Positions 37,124 through 46,547 of a stretch of 64,000 nucleotides of DNA are shown here, one piece after another. The stretch is from UBA1309 sp047605645 (GTDB lineage: Bacteria > Bacteroidota > Bacteroidia > Bacteroidales > Dysgonomonadaceae). Every line of letters begins with the position of its first letter. Positions within the stretch are counted from its first letter, which is position 1. Under the pieces are notes generated by a model. It was not told the DNA's origin. It made no database searches and saw only the letters and a list, made by a program, of their open reading frames with translations. Where the stretch lies: NCBI GenBank assembly GCA_047605645.1, contig JASGFJ010000011.1:49085-113084 (forward strand), written 5' to 3'. A program made the translations under genes and the position numbers.

Positions 37124-39949
37124 ATGAAATATATACAAACACGATTCATTTTATATGCAATGTTCGCCTTCTCTTCGTCATATTTGGGAGCGCAAACAGC
37201 AATAGAAAATGTTGATTCGCTTGGTGAAACCAAAACACCTTTGGTTCAGGTAGCCTATCAAAAGGTATCACAAAGTGACATATTGGGTGGTGTTTCTACA
37301 GTCAATATGGAGGAATTATTCAAAAAAAATTATAGCACTTATAGTCTGGACAACATGCAAGGATTTGTTGGTGGCTGGAATGGAAATACCCTCTGGGCAA
37401 TGGACGATTACCTAGTACTGGTTGATGGAGTTCCTCGTGATGCTAGTAATGTATTACCATCTGAAATTGCACAAATATCTTTTCTAAAAAGTGCTTCTGC
37501 TGTTGTCCTTTATGGAAGTCGTGGAGCAAAAGGTGTCATTTATATCACAACAAAGAGAGGAGGAATAGAACCTCTTAAAATTCAGGTTCGTGCCAATTCT
37601 GGATTCTATGTTCCAAAAAGTTATCCAAAATACTTAGGTTCGGCTGAATACATGACTCTCTACAATGAAGCTCGCACAAATGACGGTCTTTCAACCTTGT
37701 ATAGTGACGATGACATTTACAATTACGCTTCAGGAACAAATCCCTATCGTTATCCGAATGTGGATATGTATTCATCTGAATATTTGAAAAAAGCATATAA
37801 TCGTTCTGATGTAGTGGCTGAATTCTCTGGAGGTACACAACGTGCCCGTTTTTACACGAACATCGGATTTTACAATCAGAATGATTTGTTTAAATTCGGA
37901 GAGGCTAAGAATAACAATGTGAGCCGATTAAATGTACGTGGCAATATTGACCTGTCATTAAATAATTACATCACTGCCTGGGTAAATGCGAATATCTCTT
38001 TCTACGATACAAGAAGTGCAATTGGTGATTATTGGGGGGCTACTTCTACTTTACGTCCGAATCGTGTATCCCCTCTAATTCCATTAAGTTATTTAGAAGG
38101 GAATGATGTCAATTCATGGACTTTGGTCAATAATAGCTTGAATATTATTGATGGAAAATATCTTCTAGGCGGCACACTGATTGATCAAACCAACATATTT
38201 TCGGAGTATTATGCCGCAGGAAAAAGTACATGGACTAGCCGTCAATTTCAATTTGATACAGGTGCAAATATTGATTTAGCAAACTTTTTGAAAGGATTGT
38301 CTTTTAATACTCGTTTTGCTGTAGATTATTCAACATCCTATACCACATCCTATAACAACAGTTATGCTGTTTTTGAACCTAGCTGGACCAATTATAACGG
38401 GACAGATATGATAGCCGGATTAACAAAGTATGGTACTGATAAGAAATCAGGTGTACAGAATATCAGCGGAAGTAGTGATAGGCAAACAATTGCATTTTCT
38501 GGACAATTTAATTATAAGAATAAAATTGGCGAAAATCATAACGTTTCTGCAATATTACTAGCCTCCGGATACCAAAGAACACAATCAGAGGTTTATCATA
38601 GTACAACAAATGCAAATTTGGGACTGCAATTGGCATACAATTATGCGCATCGTTATTATGCTGAATTAGGAACTGCATTAGTACATACAGCCAAATTAGC
38701 AGAAGGACATCGCAATGGAATAAGCCCGTCTTTGACACTTGGCTGGAGGCTTAGCAAAGAGAATTTCCTTGCCAATTCGTCAATTGTTGATGATATGATG
38801 CTGAGTGCATCGGCAAGCTCATTGAAAGAGGATATGGATATCTCTGATTATTACATGTACGAAGCAAATTATACTCAGGCAAATGGTGCTTGGTGGGGAT
38901 GGCGAGATGGAGCATCTGAGCATTCAACGAATTCTTTAAGAGGAAGTAACCATGATCTGACATTTATAAAGAGAAATGAATTATCTGCAACATTGAGAAC
39001 CTCCCTATTGAAACAATTAATTACTGCAGATATTTCATTCTTTACCAATACAATGGAGGGATTAATTATTATACCTTCAACTTTGTATCCAAGCTATTTC
39101 TCCACTTATTATCCTAGTGCATCATTTATTCCGTATATAAATTACAACAATAATAGGCGTACAGGATTCGATTTGAATGCCAAAGTCAATAAGTCTGTTG
39201 GAGAAGTAGGTCTTAGTCTAGGGGTATCTGCCACTTACTATACAAGTAAAGCAACTCAACGGAATGAGAATTATCAATATTCCTATCAAAATCGCCAAGG
39301 AAAGCCTATTGATGGCCTTTGGGGGTTGCAGAGCAAGGGCTTTTATACTGATAACGCAGACATTGCTGCATCACCGTCATCCTCTTACGGTACAGTAAAA
39401 CCTGGAGATATCAAATATATTGATCAAAATAATGATGGCGTTATTGACTCTAAAGACCAAGTTTATTTAGGAAAAGGTGGTTGGTATGGTACTCCCCTGA
39501 CTCTAGGATTAAACTTCACAGCGAAATGGAATCAATTCACGTTCTTTACTCTTTGGACTGCTAACTATGGAGGTAAGGCTTTTAAAAACAACACCTATTG
39601 GTGGGTATATGGTGACAGAAAATATTCGGAAGTCGTACGGGGACGTTGGACAGAAGCTACAAAGGATGTGGCTACCTATCCTCGTCTAACAACTCAAAGT
39701 AGTGATAATAACTTTCAAAATTCAGATTTTTGGATCTACAAAACAGACCGAATTAATTTAGCTAGAGTTCAAGTCACTTATGATTTTCCAAAGACTATTC
39801 TCAAGAGCTCATTTATACATGGTCTGACAGCTTACGTTAGTGGATCAAGCCTATTAACCTTAGCTAAAGAGCGTAAAATACTGGAAATGAACGTTGCGAG
39901 TGCCCCCCAAACAAGATTTTATAACCTGGGGATAAAGGCTACGTTTTAA
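37124..39949 (+). CDS. xusC: Second SusC-like transporter, short form without the regulatory-like N-terminal domain (XusC type)
   Basis: A 941-residue outer-membrane protein with a signal peptide ending at LGAQ. Mature sequence begins almost directly with the plug: DILGGVSTVNMEELFKKN, LVDGVPRDASNVLPSEIAQI, then SASAVVLYGSRGAKGVIYIT. The carboxypeptidase-regulatory-like domain present in the upstream SusC is absent, which accounts for the roughly 110-residue difference. The barrel closes with TRFYNLGIKATF. This asymmetric pairing, one full and one short SusC in the same operon, is typical of Bacteroidota xylan loci. It probably moves a different size or decoration class of xylo-oligosaccharide from the first transporter. 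Confidence 0.91.
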   Translation: MKYIQTRFILYAMFAFSSSYLGAQTAIENVDSLGETKTPLVQVAYQKVSQSDILGGVSTVNMEELFKKNYSTYSLDNMQGFVGGWNGNTLWAMDDYLVLVDGVPRDASNVLPSEIAQISFLKSASAVVLYGSRGAKGVIYITTKRGGIEPLKIQVRANSGFYVPKSYPKYLGSAEYMTLYNEARTNDGLSTLYSDDDIYNYASGTNPYRYPNVDMYSSEYLKKAYNRSDVVAEFSGGTQRARFYTNIGFYNQNDLFKFGEAKNNNVSRLNVRGNIDLSLNNYITAWVNANISFYDTRSAIGDYWGATSTLRPNRVSPLIPLSYLEGNDVNSWTLVNNSLNIIDGKYLLGGTLIDQTNIFSEYYAAGKSTWTSRQFQFDTGANIDLANFLKGLSFNTRFAVDYSTSYTTSYNNSYAVFEPSWTNYNGTDMIAGLTKYGTDKKSGVQNISGSSDRQTIAFSGQFNYKNKIGENHNVSAILLASGYQRTQSEVYHSTTNANLGLQLAYNYAHRYYAELGTALVHTAKLAEGHRNGISPSLTLGWRLSKENFLANSSIVDDMMLSASASSLKEDMDISDYYMYEANYTQANGAWWGWRDGASEHSTNSLRGSNHDLTFIKRNELSATLRTSLLKQLITADISFFTNTMEGLIIIPSTLYPSYFSTYYPSASFIPYINYNNNRRTGFDLNAKVNKSVGEVGLSLGVSATYYTSKATQRNENYQYSYQNRQGKPIDGLWGLQSKGFYTDNADIAASPSSSYGTVKPGDIKYIDQNNDGVIDSKDQVYLGKGGWYGTPLTLGLNFTAKWNQFTFFTLWTANYGGKAFKNNTYWWVYGDRKYSEVVRGRWTEATKDVATYPRLTTQSSDNNFQNSDFWIYKTDRINLARVQVTYDFPKTILKSSFIHGLTAYVSGSSLLTLAKERKILEMNVASAPQTRFYNLGIKATF

Positions 39950-39975
39950 TAAATAACGGTTAAAAACAAACAAAT

Positions 39976-41754
39976 ATGAAACATATAGCAAAACTTTTAA
40001 TGCTTATCCCTTTTTTGGTGGCATGCGACGATGTTTTTACACCTGAATTAGAGAACATTAGAGATTTATCTGCCATGTATAAGGAACCATCTTATGCGCA
40101 AGGAATCTTAGCAAATGCTTATATTCTGCTACCTTATTCATCTTCTCCCGGTAGTGACTTAGCCACAGATGATGCTGTTACAAATGCAAGTAGTAATAGC
40201 TATTTGAAAATGGCTACAGGAGCCTGGACTTCCAGCAATGATCCGATGAGTCAATGGCAGGCTAGACGCAATGCAATACAATACCTGAATATTTTTATTG
40301 CAAATGTGGATCAAGTAGTATGGGCTAGTGATTCAATTGTCAGAATTATGTATAATGACCGCCTGAAAGGAGAGGCTTATGGTTTACGTGCAGTTCAGAT
40401 GCTCTATCTTTTGAGAGCTCACGGAGGATGGACCAGTGATGGAAAATTACTTGGTGTACCAATTGTTACAGAACCGGAAACAACTTCTTCCAACTTTAAT
40501 GTTCCTCGTAATACATATCAAGAATGTGTAAAGCAAATTTATAACGATATAGACAGTGCACTTAATCTTCTACCTCTCGATTATGGAGATATTGCTGACG
40601 CAGATATTCCGGCCAAATATAAGGCTATGGGGGTCACCAATGCAAGTAAGTACAACCGAGTAAATGGTAGTCTTATGAGAGGGCGCGTCACAGGTCGTAT
40701 CGTTGAAGCGATTCGGGCACAAACAGCACTATTAGCTGCAAGTCCGGCATACAATAAAGGCTCGGAGGTTACTTGGGAAGATGCTGCTAATTACGCTGCA
40801 GTAGTACTTGACAGAATAAATGGAGTCAGTGGATTAGCGTCAAATGGGACTACATGGTATTCCAACACAACAGAAATAGGAAACCTGTCATCGGGAGGTG
40901 TACCAGCAGAGATAATATGGAGAAGTGACATTGGAACAAATAATACTCTTGAGACTAATAACTTTCCGCCATCTCTATATGGAAACGGATTAGTTAATCC
41001 GACACAAAATCTAGTGGATGCGTTTCCTATGGCAAACGGATACCCGATTACCAACACTTCTAGTACATATGATTCAAGTAATCCTTACTCCAATAGGGAT
41101 CCACGTTTAACGACATATGTTCTTGTTAATGGAGGGACACAGGGTCCTTCAAGTACAGTAATTACAACAGGTACTTATGGAACAACCAAGGATGTAATCA
41201 ATAAAGAAAGCGGATATTCAACTCGTACAGGATATTATCTGAAGAAGTTATTGCGTTCGGATTGTAATCCAAATCCAACATACAATACGACCCAGAAGCA
41301 TTATACCGCATACATCCGATATACTGAATTATTTCTGGATTATGCTGAAGCTGCCAACGAAGCATGGGGACCAACTGGCACAGGCACTCATAGCTATAGT
41401 GCGTATGACATAATCAAAGCAATTCGCAAAAGGGCTGGTGTAGGTACAACGAATGGAGACCCTTATTTGGAATCTTGTAAAGCTGACAAAGACTTAATGC
41501 GTCAATTAATTCATAATGAACGTCGCCTTGAACTTTGTTTTGAAAATACTCGTTTTTATGATTTACGTCGTTGGAAAGCAAATCTAAACGAAACAACAAC
41601 AGGTATGCAAATAGATAAAAATTCGAGCGGCATATTGGAGTATTCTCCTATCGATGTTGAAGCTCGGACATATAAGGATTATATGTATTATGGGCCAATT
41701 CCTTATGATGAACTTTTAAAATGGGATCAATTAGTGCAAAATGCAGGATGGTAA
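39976..41754 (+). CDS. xusD: Second SusD-like surface lipoprotein (XusD type)
   Basis: A 592-residue SusD-family protein that starts 26 bases after the short SusC gene. The signal sequence ends in the lipobox LVAC with Cys at residue 17. The family helix is seen as LKGEAYGLRAVQMLYLLRAH near 135, and the C-terminal signature as LIHNERRLELCFENTRFYDL near 515. It should form the lid of the XusC-type barrel. It is clearly different from the first SusD in length and sequence, so the locus has two separate uptake complexes. Confidence 0.91.
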   Translation: MKHIAKLLMLIPFLVACDDVFTPELENIRDLSAMYKEPSYAQGILANAYILLPYSSSPGSDLATDDAVTNASSNSYLKMATGAWTSSNDPMSQWQARRNAIQYLNIFIANVDQVVWASDSIVRIMYNDRLKGEAYGLRAVQMLYLLRAHGGWTSDGKLLGVPIVTEPETTSSNFNVPRNTYQECVKQIYNDIDSALNLLPLDYGDIADADIPAKYKAMGVTNASKYNRVNGSLMRGRVTGRIVEAIRAQTALLAASPAYNKGSEVTWEDAANYAAVVLDRINGVSGLASNGTTWYSNTTEIGNLSSGGVPAEIIWRSDIGTNNTLETNNFPPSLYGNGLVNPTQNLVDAFPMANGYPITNTSSTYDSSNPYSNRDPRLTTYVLVNGGTQGPSSTVITTGTYGTTKDVINKESGYSTRTGYYLKKLLRSDCNPNPTYNTTQKHYTAYIRYTELFLDYAEAANEAWGPTGTGTHSYSAYDIIKAIRKRAGVGTTNGDPYLESCKADKDLMRQLIHNERRLELCFENTRFYDLRRWKANLNETTTGMQIDKNSSGILEYSPIDVEARTYKDYMYYGPIPYDELLKWDQLVQNAGW

Positions 41755-41787
41755 ACACCTGAATAACAACTAAAAAATATAAGAAAA

Positions 41788-42900
41788 ATGAAAATATTTA
41801 GTTTTATATTAACACTTTTATTGGGGAGTATCACTTTGTTTATGGTTTCTTGTGAAAACCAGGATCAAACTTTTCCCGATTACGACTATCAGACTGTCTA
41901 TTTTTCATATCAATCTCCCATCAGAACGATTGTTTTGGGAGAAGATAATAATTATGACACGAGCCTGGATAATGAACATAAATGTCAGATCTATGCATCC
42001 TGGGGCGGTGGCTATACAACGAAAAGTGATGTAACAATCAATTTTGTGGTAGATGAGTCGCTTTGTGATAATCTTTATTATGCTGATGGTTCGAAAGTAA
42101 AGCCAATGCCGTCAAAATATTACACATTAGCGTCCAATCAAATAGTGATTCCAAAAGGCTCGATTTCAGGTGGTGTTGAAGTTCAATTGTCAGATGCTTT
42201 CTTTGCAGACTCATTGTCTTTATCCACAACCTATGTCATTCCTTTACGAATGGTTAGCGTACAGAATGCAGATTCAATCTTGTCAGGCAAAGCTAAATCC
42301 ACAGTAACGAACCCTGTGCTAACAAATACTAGTGACTGGGATGTAGCCCCTAAGAATTTTGTCTTGTATGCTGTCAAATATATCAACACTTGGGCTGGAT
42401 ATTATTTAAGAAGAGGTACGGATGCCGTAACAAAGGACGGAGTAGTCTCAACCATATCTCGGCATAAACAATATGTAGAATATGATGATGTTTGGCAATT
42501 AACGACACTCTCTCTTAATAAAATTCTATATCCAATGGATTTTCAAAACAAAGCCGGAATTGACCTAAATGTGTCTTTAGCATTGAACTTTAGTGATGAT
42601 TACAACTTTACAGTAGGGGCTCAGCAGAGTTCTATCCAAGTCAACGATTCTGTTCGTGTCTATGAAATCAATGCCAGCGGTTCAGGAAAATTTGTACAAA
42701 GTGGAGAAAAAAATAGTTGGGGAAACAAAGATAGAGATGCGCTATATATGAACTACAAAGTTACATATAAGGTGGAAAACAAATATCCGAAAGCTGGACT
42801 TACCACCAATTATCAAAATGTTACCTACAATACAACGGATACATTAGTAGCCAGAAACAGAGGTGTGACATCTGCGACCTTCACCTATACTAAAAATTAA
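41788..42900 (+). CDS. xusE: Surface lipoprotein, candidate xylan-binding protein (XusE type, DUF1735-like)
   Basis: A 370-residue lipoprotein; the lipobox MVSC puts the lipidated Cys at residue 21. An N-terminal DUF1735/BT_3987-like beta domain (about 30-170) contains the recurring 'Y-T-L-x-S-N-Q-I-V-I-P-K-G-S' strand and TTYVIPLRM. A C-terminal beta-rich domain (about 190-370) would be the glycan-binding part. Position after the second SusD and before the GH10 matches XusE of Prevotella/Bacteroides xylan operons, where such proteins act as surface glycan-binding lipoproteins. No catalytic motif is visible. Confidence 0.82.
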   Translation: MKIFSFILTLLLGSITLFMVSCENQDQTFPDYDYQTVYFSYQSPIRTIVLGEDNNYDTSLDNEHKCQIYASWGGGYTTKSDVTINFVVDESLCDNLYYADGSKVKPMPSKYYTLASNQIVIPKGSISGGVEVQLSDAFFADSLSLSTTYVIPLRMVSVQNADSILSGKAKSTVTNPVLTNTSDWDVAPKNFVLYAVKYINTWAGYYLRRGTDAVTKDGVVSTISRHKQYVEYDDVWQLTTLSLNKILYPMDFQNKAGIDLNVSLALNFSDDYNFTVGAQQSSIQVNDSVRVYEINASGSGKFVQSGEKNSWGNKDRDALYMNYKVTYKVENKYPKAGLTTNYQNVTYNTTDTLVARNRGVTSATFTYTKN

Positions 42901-42924
42901 ATATCAATTTAAGACAATAATACG

Positions 42925-44610
42925 ATGAAATTATATAAAACATTATTGTTTGGGGGAATATTAGCGTTAGCAACCTCCTGTGCAGATAACGATGCTTTAG
43001 TATACAATGTAAATCAGCCGGATAGCTTAACCAATCTCGAATACTTAAAAAGCTATGATGTCTTGAAGTCTTATGTGGATCGCTCCATCAATCCTAATTT
43101 CAAATTGGGAACAGGGGTCTCTGTCAGCGACTTCAACTCGAAAGGCGTAGTATATAGGTTGGTGTCGTCTAATTTTAATGAAATGACGGCCGGATATGAA
43201 ATGAAGCATGGTGCAATCGTTCAAGATGATGGGACCTATAATACCTCGAATGTTTCAAGCTTTCTGAAAAATGCAGAAGAGGCCGGTGTATCTGTATTTG
43301 GACATACTTTATGCTGGCACGCCAACCAAAATGCGACTTATCTGAACGACCTGATAGCCGACTCTGTGGTTTACACCGGTGGAGGAAGTGGTGGACACAG
43401 TTTCTTCTTCAAAAACCCATCAGCTGTGAACTTTTGGGAAGCACAGGTAGCTTATGATCTTTCAGACTATCTGAGTAATAGCACCGAATATGTACTAAAA
43501 TTCGTGGCTAAAGCTTCTACCAATGGAACTATACGTGCAGATGTACAGACAACCACAGACTATTCATCCAATAGTTTTGGAACATTTGCGCTGACTACCG
43601 ACTGGAAAGATTATGAGTTGACAACGACCACATCAACAGCTACACGGAAACGCTTTTTGTTTAGCTATGGAGATTTTGCAGGAACGGTGTATATTGATAA
43701 TATCACACTAACAAAGAAAGGCTCCTCTACAAGTGTAATTTCTGGTGGAGATTTTGAAAACGGATCTACCGGATGGGGAGGTTGGGGAAACAAATCGACA
43801 TCTGGTTTATCAGCTGATGGTGAAGGCTATAATAGTGGAAAGCATGTCTTTAAAAAGACGGACGAAGAAAAAGCTCAAATTATCGGATCGGCTATGGATC
43901 GTTGGATCTCCACAATGGTAGACACATGCAAACATTATGTGAAAGCTTGGGACGTAGTGAATGAACCAATGTCTGACTGGCCGGATCCTACCCAACTTAA
44001 AACAGGAGTCGGAGCTACTCTGACTGCAGATGAATTCTATTGGCAGGATTATCTTGGCAAAGACTATGCTGTCAGAGCTTTCCGTATTGCCCGCCAACAC
44101 GCCAACTCAGGTGATAAACTATTCATCAATGATTATGGTTTGGAAGGTGTAGATCAAAAGAAATGCTTAGGATTAATCGCTTATATAAACTATATCGAAA
44201 GTCAAGGGCAGAAAGTAGACGGAATCGGCACCCAGATGCACGTCACTTTAGGTGAAACTTCTATCGATGGCATTCGGTCAATGTTAACCAATTTAGCAGC
44301 AACCGGTAAATTGATTAAGATATCAGAACTCGACATGGGAATCAGACCGGAAGGTAGCTCTGCCAACCTGACCACTTCTTCGATAACAGCGGCACAATTA
44401 AAGCAAATGTCCGATTTCTATCAGGAAATTGTTAAAGCATATTTTGAATTAATACCGGCAGCGCAACGATATGGAATTACCCAGTGGGCTATCACAGACA
44501 GCCCGGCTACTTCTTCCTGGCGTCCAAACGAACCAATTGGTTTATGGAGTATAGGATATAATCGAAAACCGGCTTATGCAGGATTTGCAGACGGATTAAA
44601 AGGGGAATAA
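42925..44610 (+). CDS. xyn10C: GH10 endo-xylanase interrupted by a CBM4/22-like module in swapped order (Xyn10C type)
   Basis: A 561-residue lipoprotein with a lipobox ending at Cys19 (LATSC). The GH10 barrel is split: N-part about 35-146 with FGHTLCWHANQNATYL, C-part about 309-561. Acid/base is Glu347 in WDVVNEPMSDW and nucleophile is Glu468 in ISELDMGIRP. The roughly 160-residue insert (about 148-308) is CBM4/22-like. Its C-terminal part comes first (NFWEAQVAYDLS to GTVYIDNITLTKK, about 157-265). Its typical N-terminal part comes second (VISGGDFENGSTGWGGWG to GEGYNSGKH, 271-307). A GH10 interrupted by about 160 residues is known from Prevotella XynC. This should be the surface xylanase that feeds the two SusCD pairs. 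It ends the operon before a strong terminator. Confidence 0.91.
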   Translation: MKLYKTLLFGGILALATSCADNDALVYNVNQPDSLTNLEYLKSYDVLKSYVDRSINPNFKLGTGVSVSDFNSKGVVYRLVSSNFNEMTAGYEMKHGAIVQDDGTYNTSNVSSFLKNAEEAGVSVFGHTLCWHANQNATYLNDLIADSVVYTGGGSGGHSFFFKNPSAVNFWEAQVAYDLSDYLSNSTEYVLKFVAKASTNGTIRADVQTTTDYSSNSFGTFALTTDWKDYELTTTTSTATRKRFLFSYGDFAGTVYIDNITLTKKGSSTSVISGGDFENGSTGWGGWGNKSTSGLSADGEGYNSGKHVFKKTDEEKAQIIGSAMDRWISTMVDTCKHYVKAWDVVNEPMSDWPDPTQLKTGVGATLTADEFYWQDYLGKDYAVRAFRIARQHANSGDKLFINDYGLEGVDQKKCLGLIAYINYIESQGQKVDGIGTQMHVTLGETSIDGIRSMLTNLAATGKLIKISELDMGIRPEGSSANLTTSSITAAQLKQMSDFYQEIVKAYFELIPAAQRYGITQWAITDSPATSSWRPNEPIGLWSIGYNRKPAYAGFADGLKGE

Positions 44611-44674
44611 TAAAAGATAGAAGGTAATATTAGAGAAACCTTAATTCGTCTTTCAACTATTCTATTTAGGTAGT

Positions 44675-44728
44675 GATTGCTAAACTAGCCTCCGGATTAT
44701 CAACAATCAGAGGCTAAGTTTAGCAATC
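44675..44728 (+). terminator. Strong intrinsic terminator ending the SusC/D operon
   Basis: An 18-bp stem with one bulge (GATTGCTAAACTAGCCTC against GAGGCTAAGTTTAGCAATC) has a 17-base loop and is followed by ATTTTTTG. It lies 65 bases after the GH10 stop codon and closes the main xylan locus. Confidence 0.9.
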
Positions 44729-44768
44729 ATTTTTTGTAACAACAAATTGTTGGAAAATACTTCGCCGA

Positions 44769-45041
44769 CTACTTACTTTTTATCTTGTAAATGCCCGAAA
44801 AATCAGATAAACACTTATTCAAAAGCGACGAAACAAGTTCTATCGTATCCATCTTTTCCTTGAGCTCTGCTTTTGCTTGGGTTGCTTTTGCTTTGGCCAA
44901 GTCTTGATTGAGCCTCTCGCTTTTTCTCTCTTGGGCCTTGATGGTTGTTGCCTTGCATGGCATTTTTAAGCGAGTTCAGGACTTCTACCCCATTTGCTGC
45001 TGCTTCTAACTCTTCAACTGTTACTGAGCTTATTTTTTCAT
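44769..45041 (-). pseudogene. Small frameshifted gene for a coiled-coil protein
   Basis: Read on the - strand, MKK at 45041 is followed by a stop because of a run of six A. One more A would open MKKISSVTVEELEAAANG and VEVLNSLKNAM. A second frame break near 44958 then leads into TTIKAQERKSERLNQDLAKA and onward to the stop at 44769. The joined product of about 90 residues would be mostly helical and rich in Lys, Glu, Ala and Gln, with coiled-coil periodicity. Two frame changes in one short gene suggest decay, or less likely sequence errors at homopolymers. No function is recognised. It lies with the nuclease and small protein to its right in an accessory patch. Confidence 0.4.
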
Positions 45042-45144
45042 ATAAAAAAATTTATTAATTAGTAATATGTTACAAAGGTAGAAGGTGAGCGGAAAGAGAA
45101 AAAGAGAAAAAAAGTTCCCCCTTTTCTTCTCTTTTTAAATGAAC

Positions 45145-45318
45145 TTATAAGTATGATATGCTTCTTTTGACAAACATGCCTTGGGCTATCGTTCCGAAAA
45201 CCTCATAGCTGTCGGTTTCCTCCTCGTAGGAATATTCAGGTAATATTTCCATACCCAGTTCCAACATGTATCCCGGCCGTTCGTCATCGAATGGGTCAAG
45301 GTTATTTATGTCCCACAT
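45145..45318 (-). CDS. Small acidic hypothetical protein (57 residues)
   Basis: The ATG at 45318 reads MWDINNLDPFDDERPGYMLE and ends ...GMFVKRSISYL with TAA at 45147-45145. A GAAAGAA-like sequence 8-9 bases upstream can serve as ribosome-binding site. The protein is strongly acidic in the first two thirds (DDERPG, EEETDS) and has no signal or membrane segment. I do not recognise the family. Its direction matches the PD-(D/E)XK gene just upstream on the same strand, whose stop is about 60 bases away, so the two may be cotranscribed. An acidic small partner beside a nuclease could be an inhibitor or accessory protein; that is inference only. Confidence 0.5.
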   Translation of the reverse strand: MWDINNLDPFDDERPGYMLELGMEILPEYSYEEETDSYEVFGTIAQGMFVKRSISYL

Positions 45319-45377
45319 GATTTTATTCTTTCAGATTTAGTAAATAATCACACCCTCGTGACTAAACTATGCCTGTC

Positions 45378-46547
45378 CTACTTTCGAGGCCTTATGTTAC
45401 TAAAATCAGTTTCCAGATCATCGTATTTGGAAAGTATCTCATCAACCATACTCTGTATAACGAGGATTCCAAATTTATTATCTATGATATGAAAAGTAGA
45501 ATCGTTAGAAAAGTTGCTAAATTTTATATCACCCATAGAGATCCCATTTACCTTTGTCATTTCTGAAAATTTGCCCCATTTATTTTTCGTTGAATTCCCC
45601 ATAGTGAATCCTTTGCGATCATTGGCTATAAAAAGTTCTGTATTGTTATAAGTAAACGAAATGACCAATTTTTTAGTTGAGTTCCCTGAGTTATGCACCA
45701 CTTTTGTTATATCTTTTGGCTCAGGCTTCATTATTATTTCACAACCTCTATTTTGTAGTTCACATTCTAAATCATTGAAAAAAAGAGCAATTATATGCCA
45801 TTTTACATGATTAAATATATCAGCACAATCTTGTATCAAATAGTTTTTTAGACCCAAAGCTTCTTCAAAATGGTCAGCTAATATTTTTTGATTTTCTTTA
45901 GCCTTTGCAACATCACTTGTCAACCGGGTTATTAGCTCCTTATACTGGAGGAGAATTTGTGATAACGGTTCGCAATCGTTACCAATTATCTTCATGCAGT
46001 CAGTAATCCAATCTCTGATATGTTCTGTATAGTCAATTAGCAGTATCTTTTCCTTAGGAGTATTACCCTTGCTAATATCCGAAGGAGAATGTCTGTCTAG
46101 AGTTAGGTAAACAACCCTGACATCCTCTCTTTTTATGCCAATTTCTTTTCCGTCTTTATTGATGCCTGCTGTGATTGTATTATAATATCTTTCAATTTGC
46201 CCACGGTATATATCTTCTCTTTCCAAGTGATTGCTCTCACCAGCATAAATCTTATTTTCAATAATGATAGCCTGTGTGTCATTATATATTAGAATATCAA
46301 TATTCTCAAATTCTCTTTTAACAGAATAGTTATTGTAATTAAAATCAATTCTGAGTGTTTCTTCTATAAACAGCTTAAAAAAATTATTCTCCATCCCATG
46401 GCCTGTTTCCGCCGATAGTAAAGAGGCTATAAAGCGTGAATGCAACCGCATTTCATCTGTTGGTTCGTGAAGAGATTCAAAAATATTAAACTGCGTCTTC
46501 TCAGGATTCTTCAGTTGTTCTTCAAAATATACTTTCAAATTTTGCAT
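45378..46547 (-). CDS. PD-(D/E)XK superfamily nuclease-like protein
   Basis: A 389-residue cytoplasmic protein of the PDDEXK_4 type. An N-terminal helix carries DEMRLHSRFIASLL (31-44). The nuclease core follows: Asp84 in FENIDILIYND, then IIIENK with Glu97 and Lys99, the D...E-x-K pattern of the fold. GQIERYYN near 116-123 is the Q-x-x-x-Y helix found in the same families. The rest (about 150-389) is a helical plus mixed region of unknown role, ending in IRPRK. Stand-alone proteins of this family are common in accessory DNA and are often suspected defence or repair nucleases. It lies near the 3' side of a tRNA-Gly, a typical site for island insertion. Confidence 0.75.
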   Translation of the reverse strand: MQNLKVYFEEQLKNPEKTQFNIFESLHEPTDEMRLHSRFIASLLSAETGHGMENNFFKLFIEETLRIDFNYNNYSVKREFENIDILIYNDTQAIIIENKIYAGESNHLEREDIYRGQIERYYNTITAGINKDGKEIGIKREDVRVVYLTLDRHSPSDISKGNTPKEKILLIDYTEHIRDWITDCMKIIGNDCEPLSQILLQYKELITRLTSDVAKAKENQKILADHFEEALGLKNYLIQDCADIFNHVKWHIIALFFNDLECELQNRGCEIIMKPEPKDITKVVHNSGNSTKKLVISFTYNNTELFIANDRKGFTMGNSTKNKWGKFSEMTKVNGISMGDIKFSNFSNDSTFHIIDNKFGILVIQSMVDEILSKYDDLETDFSNIRPRK

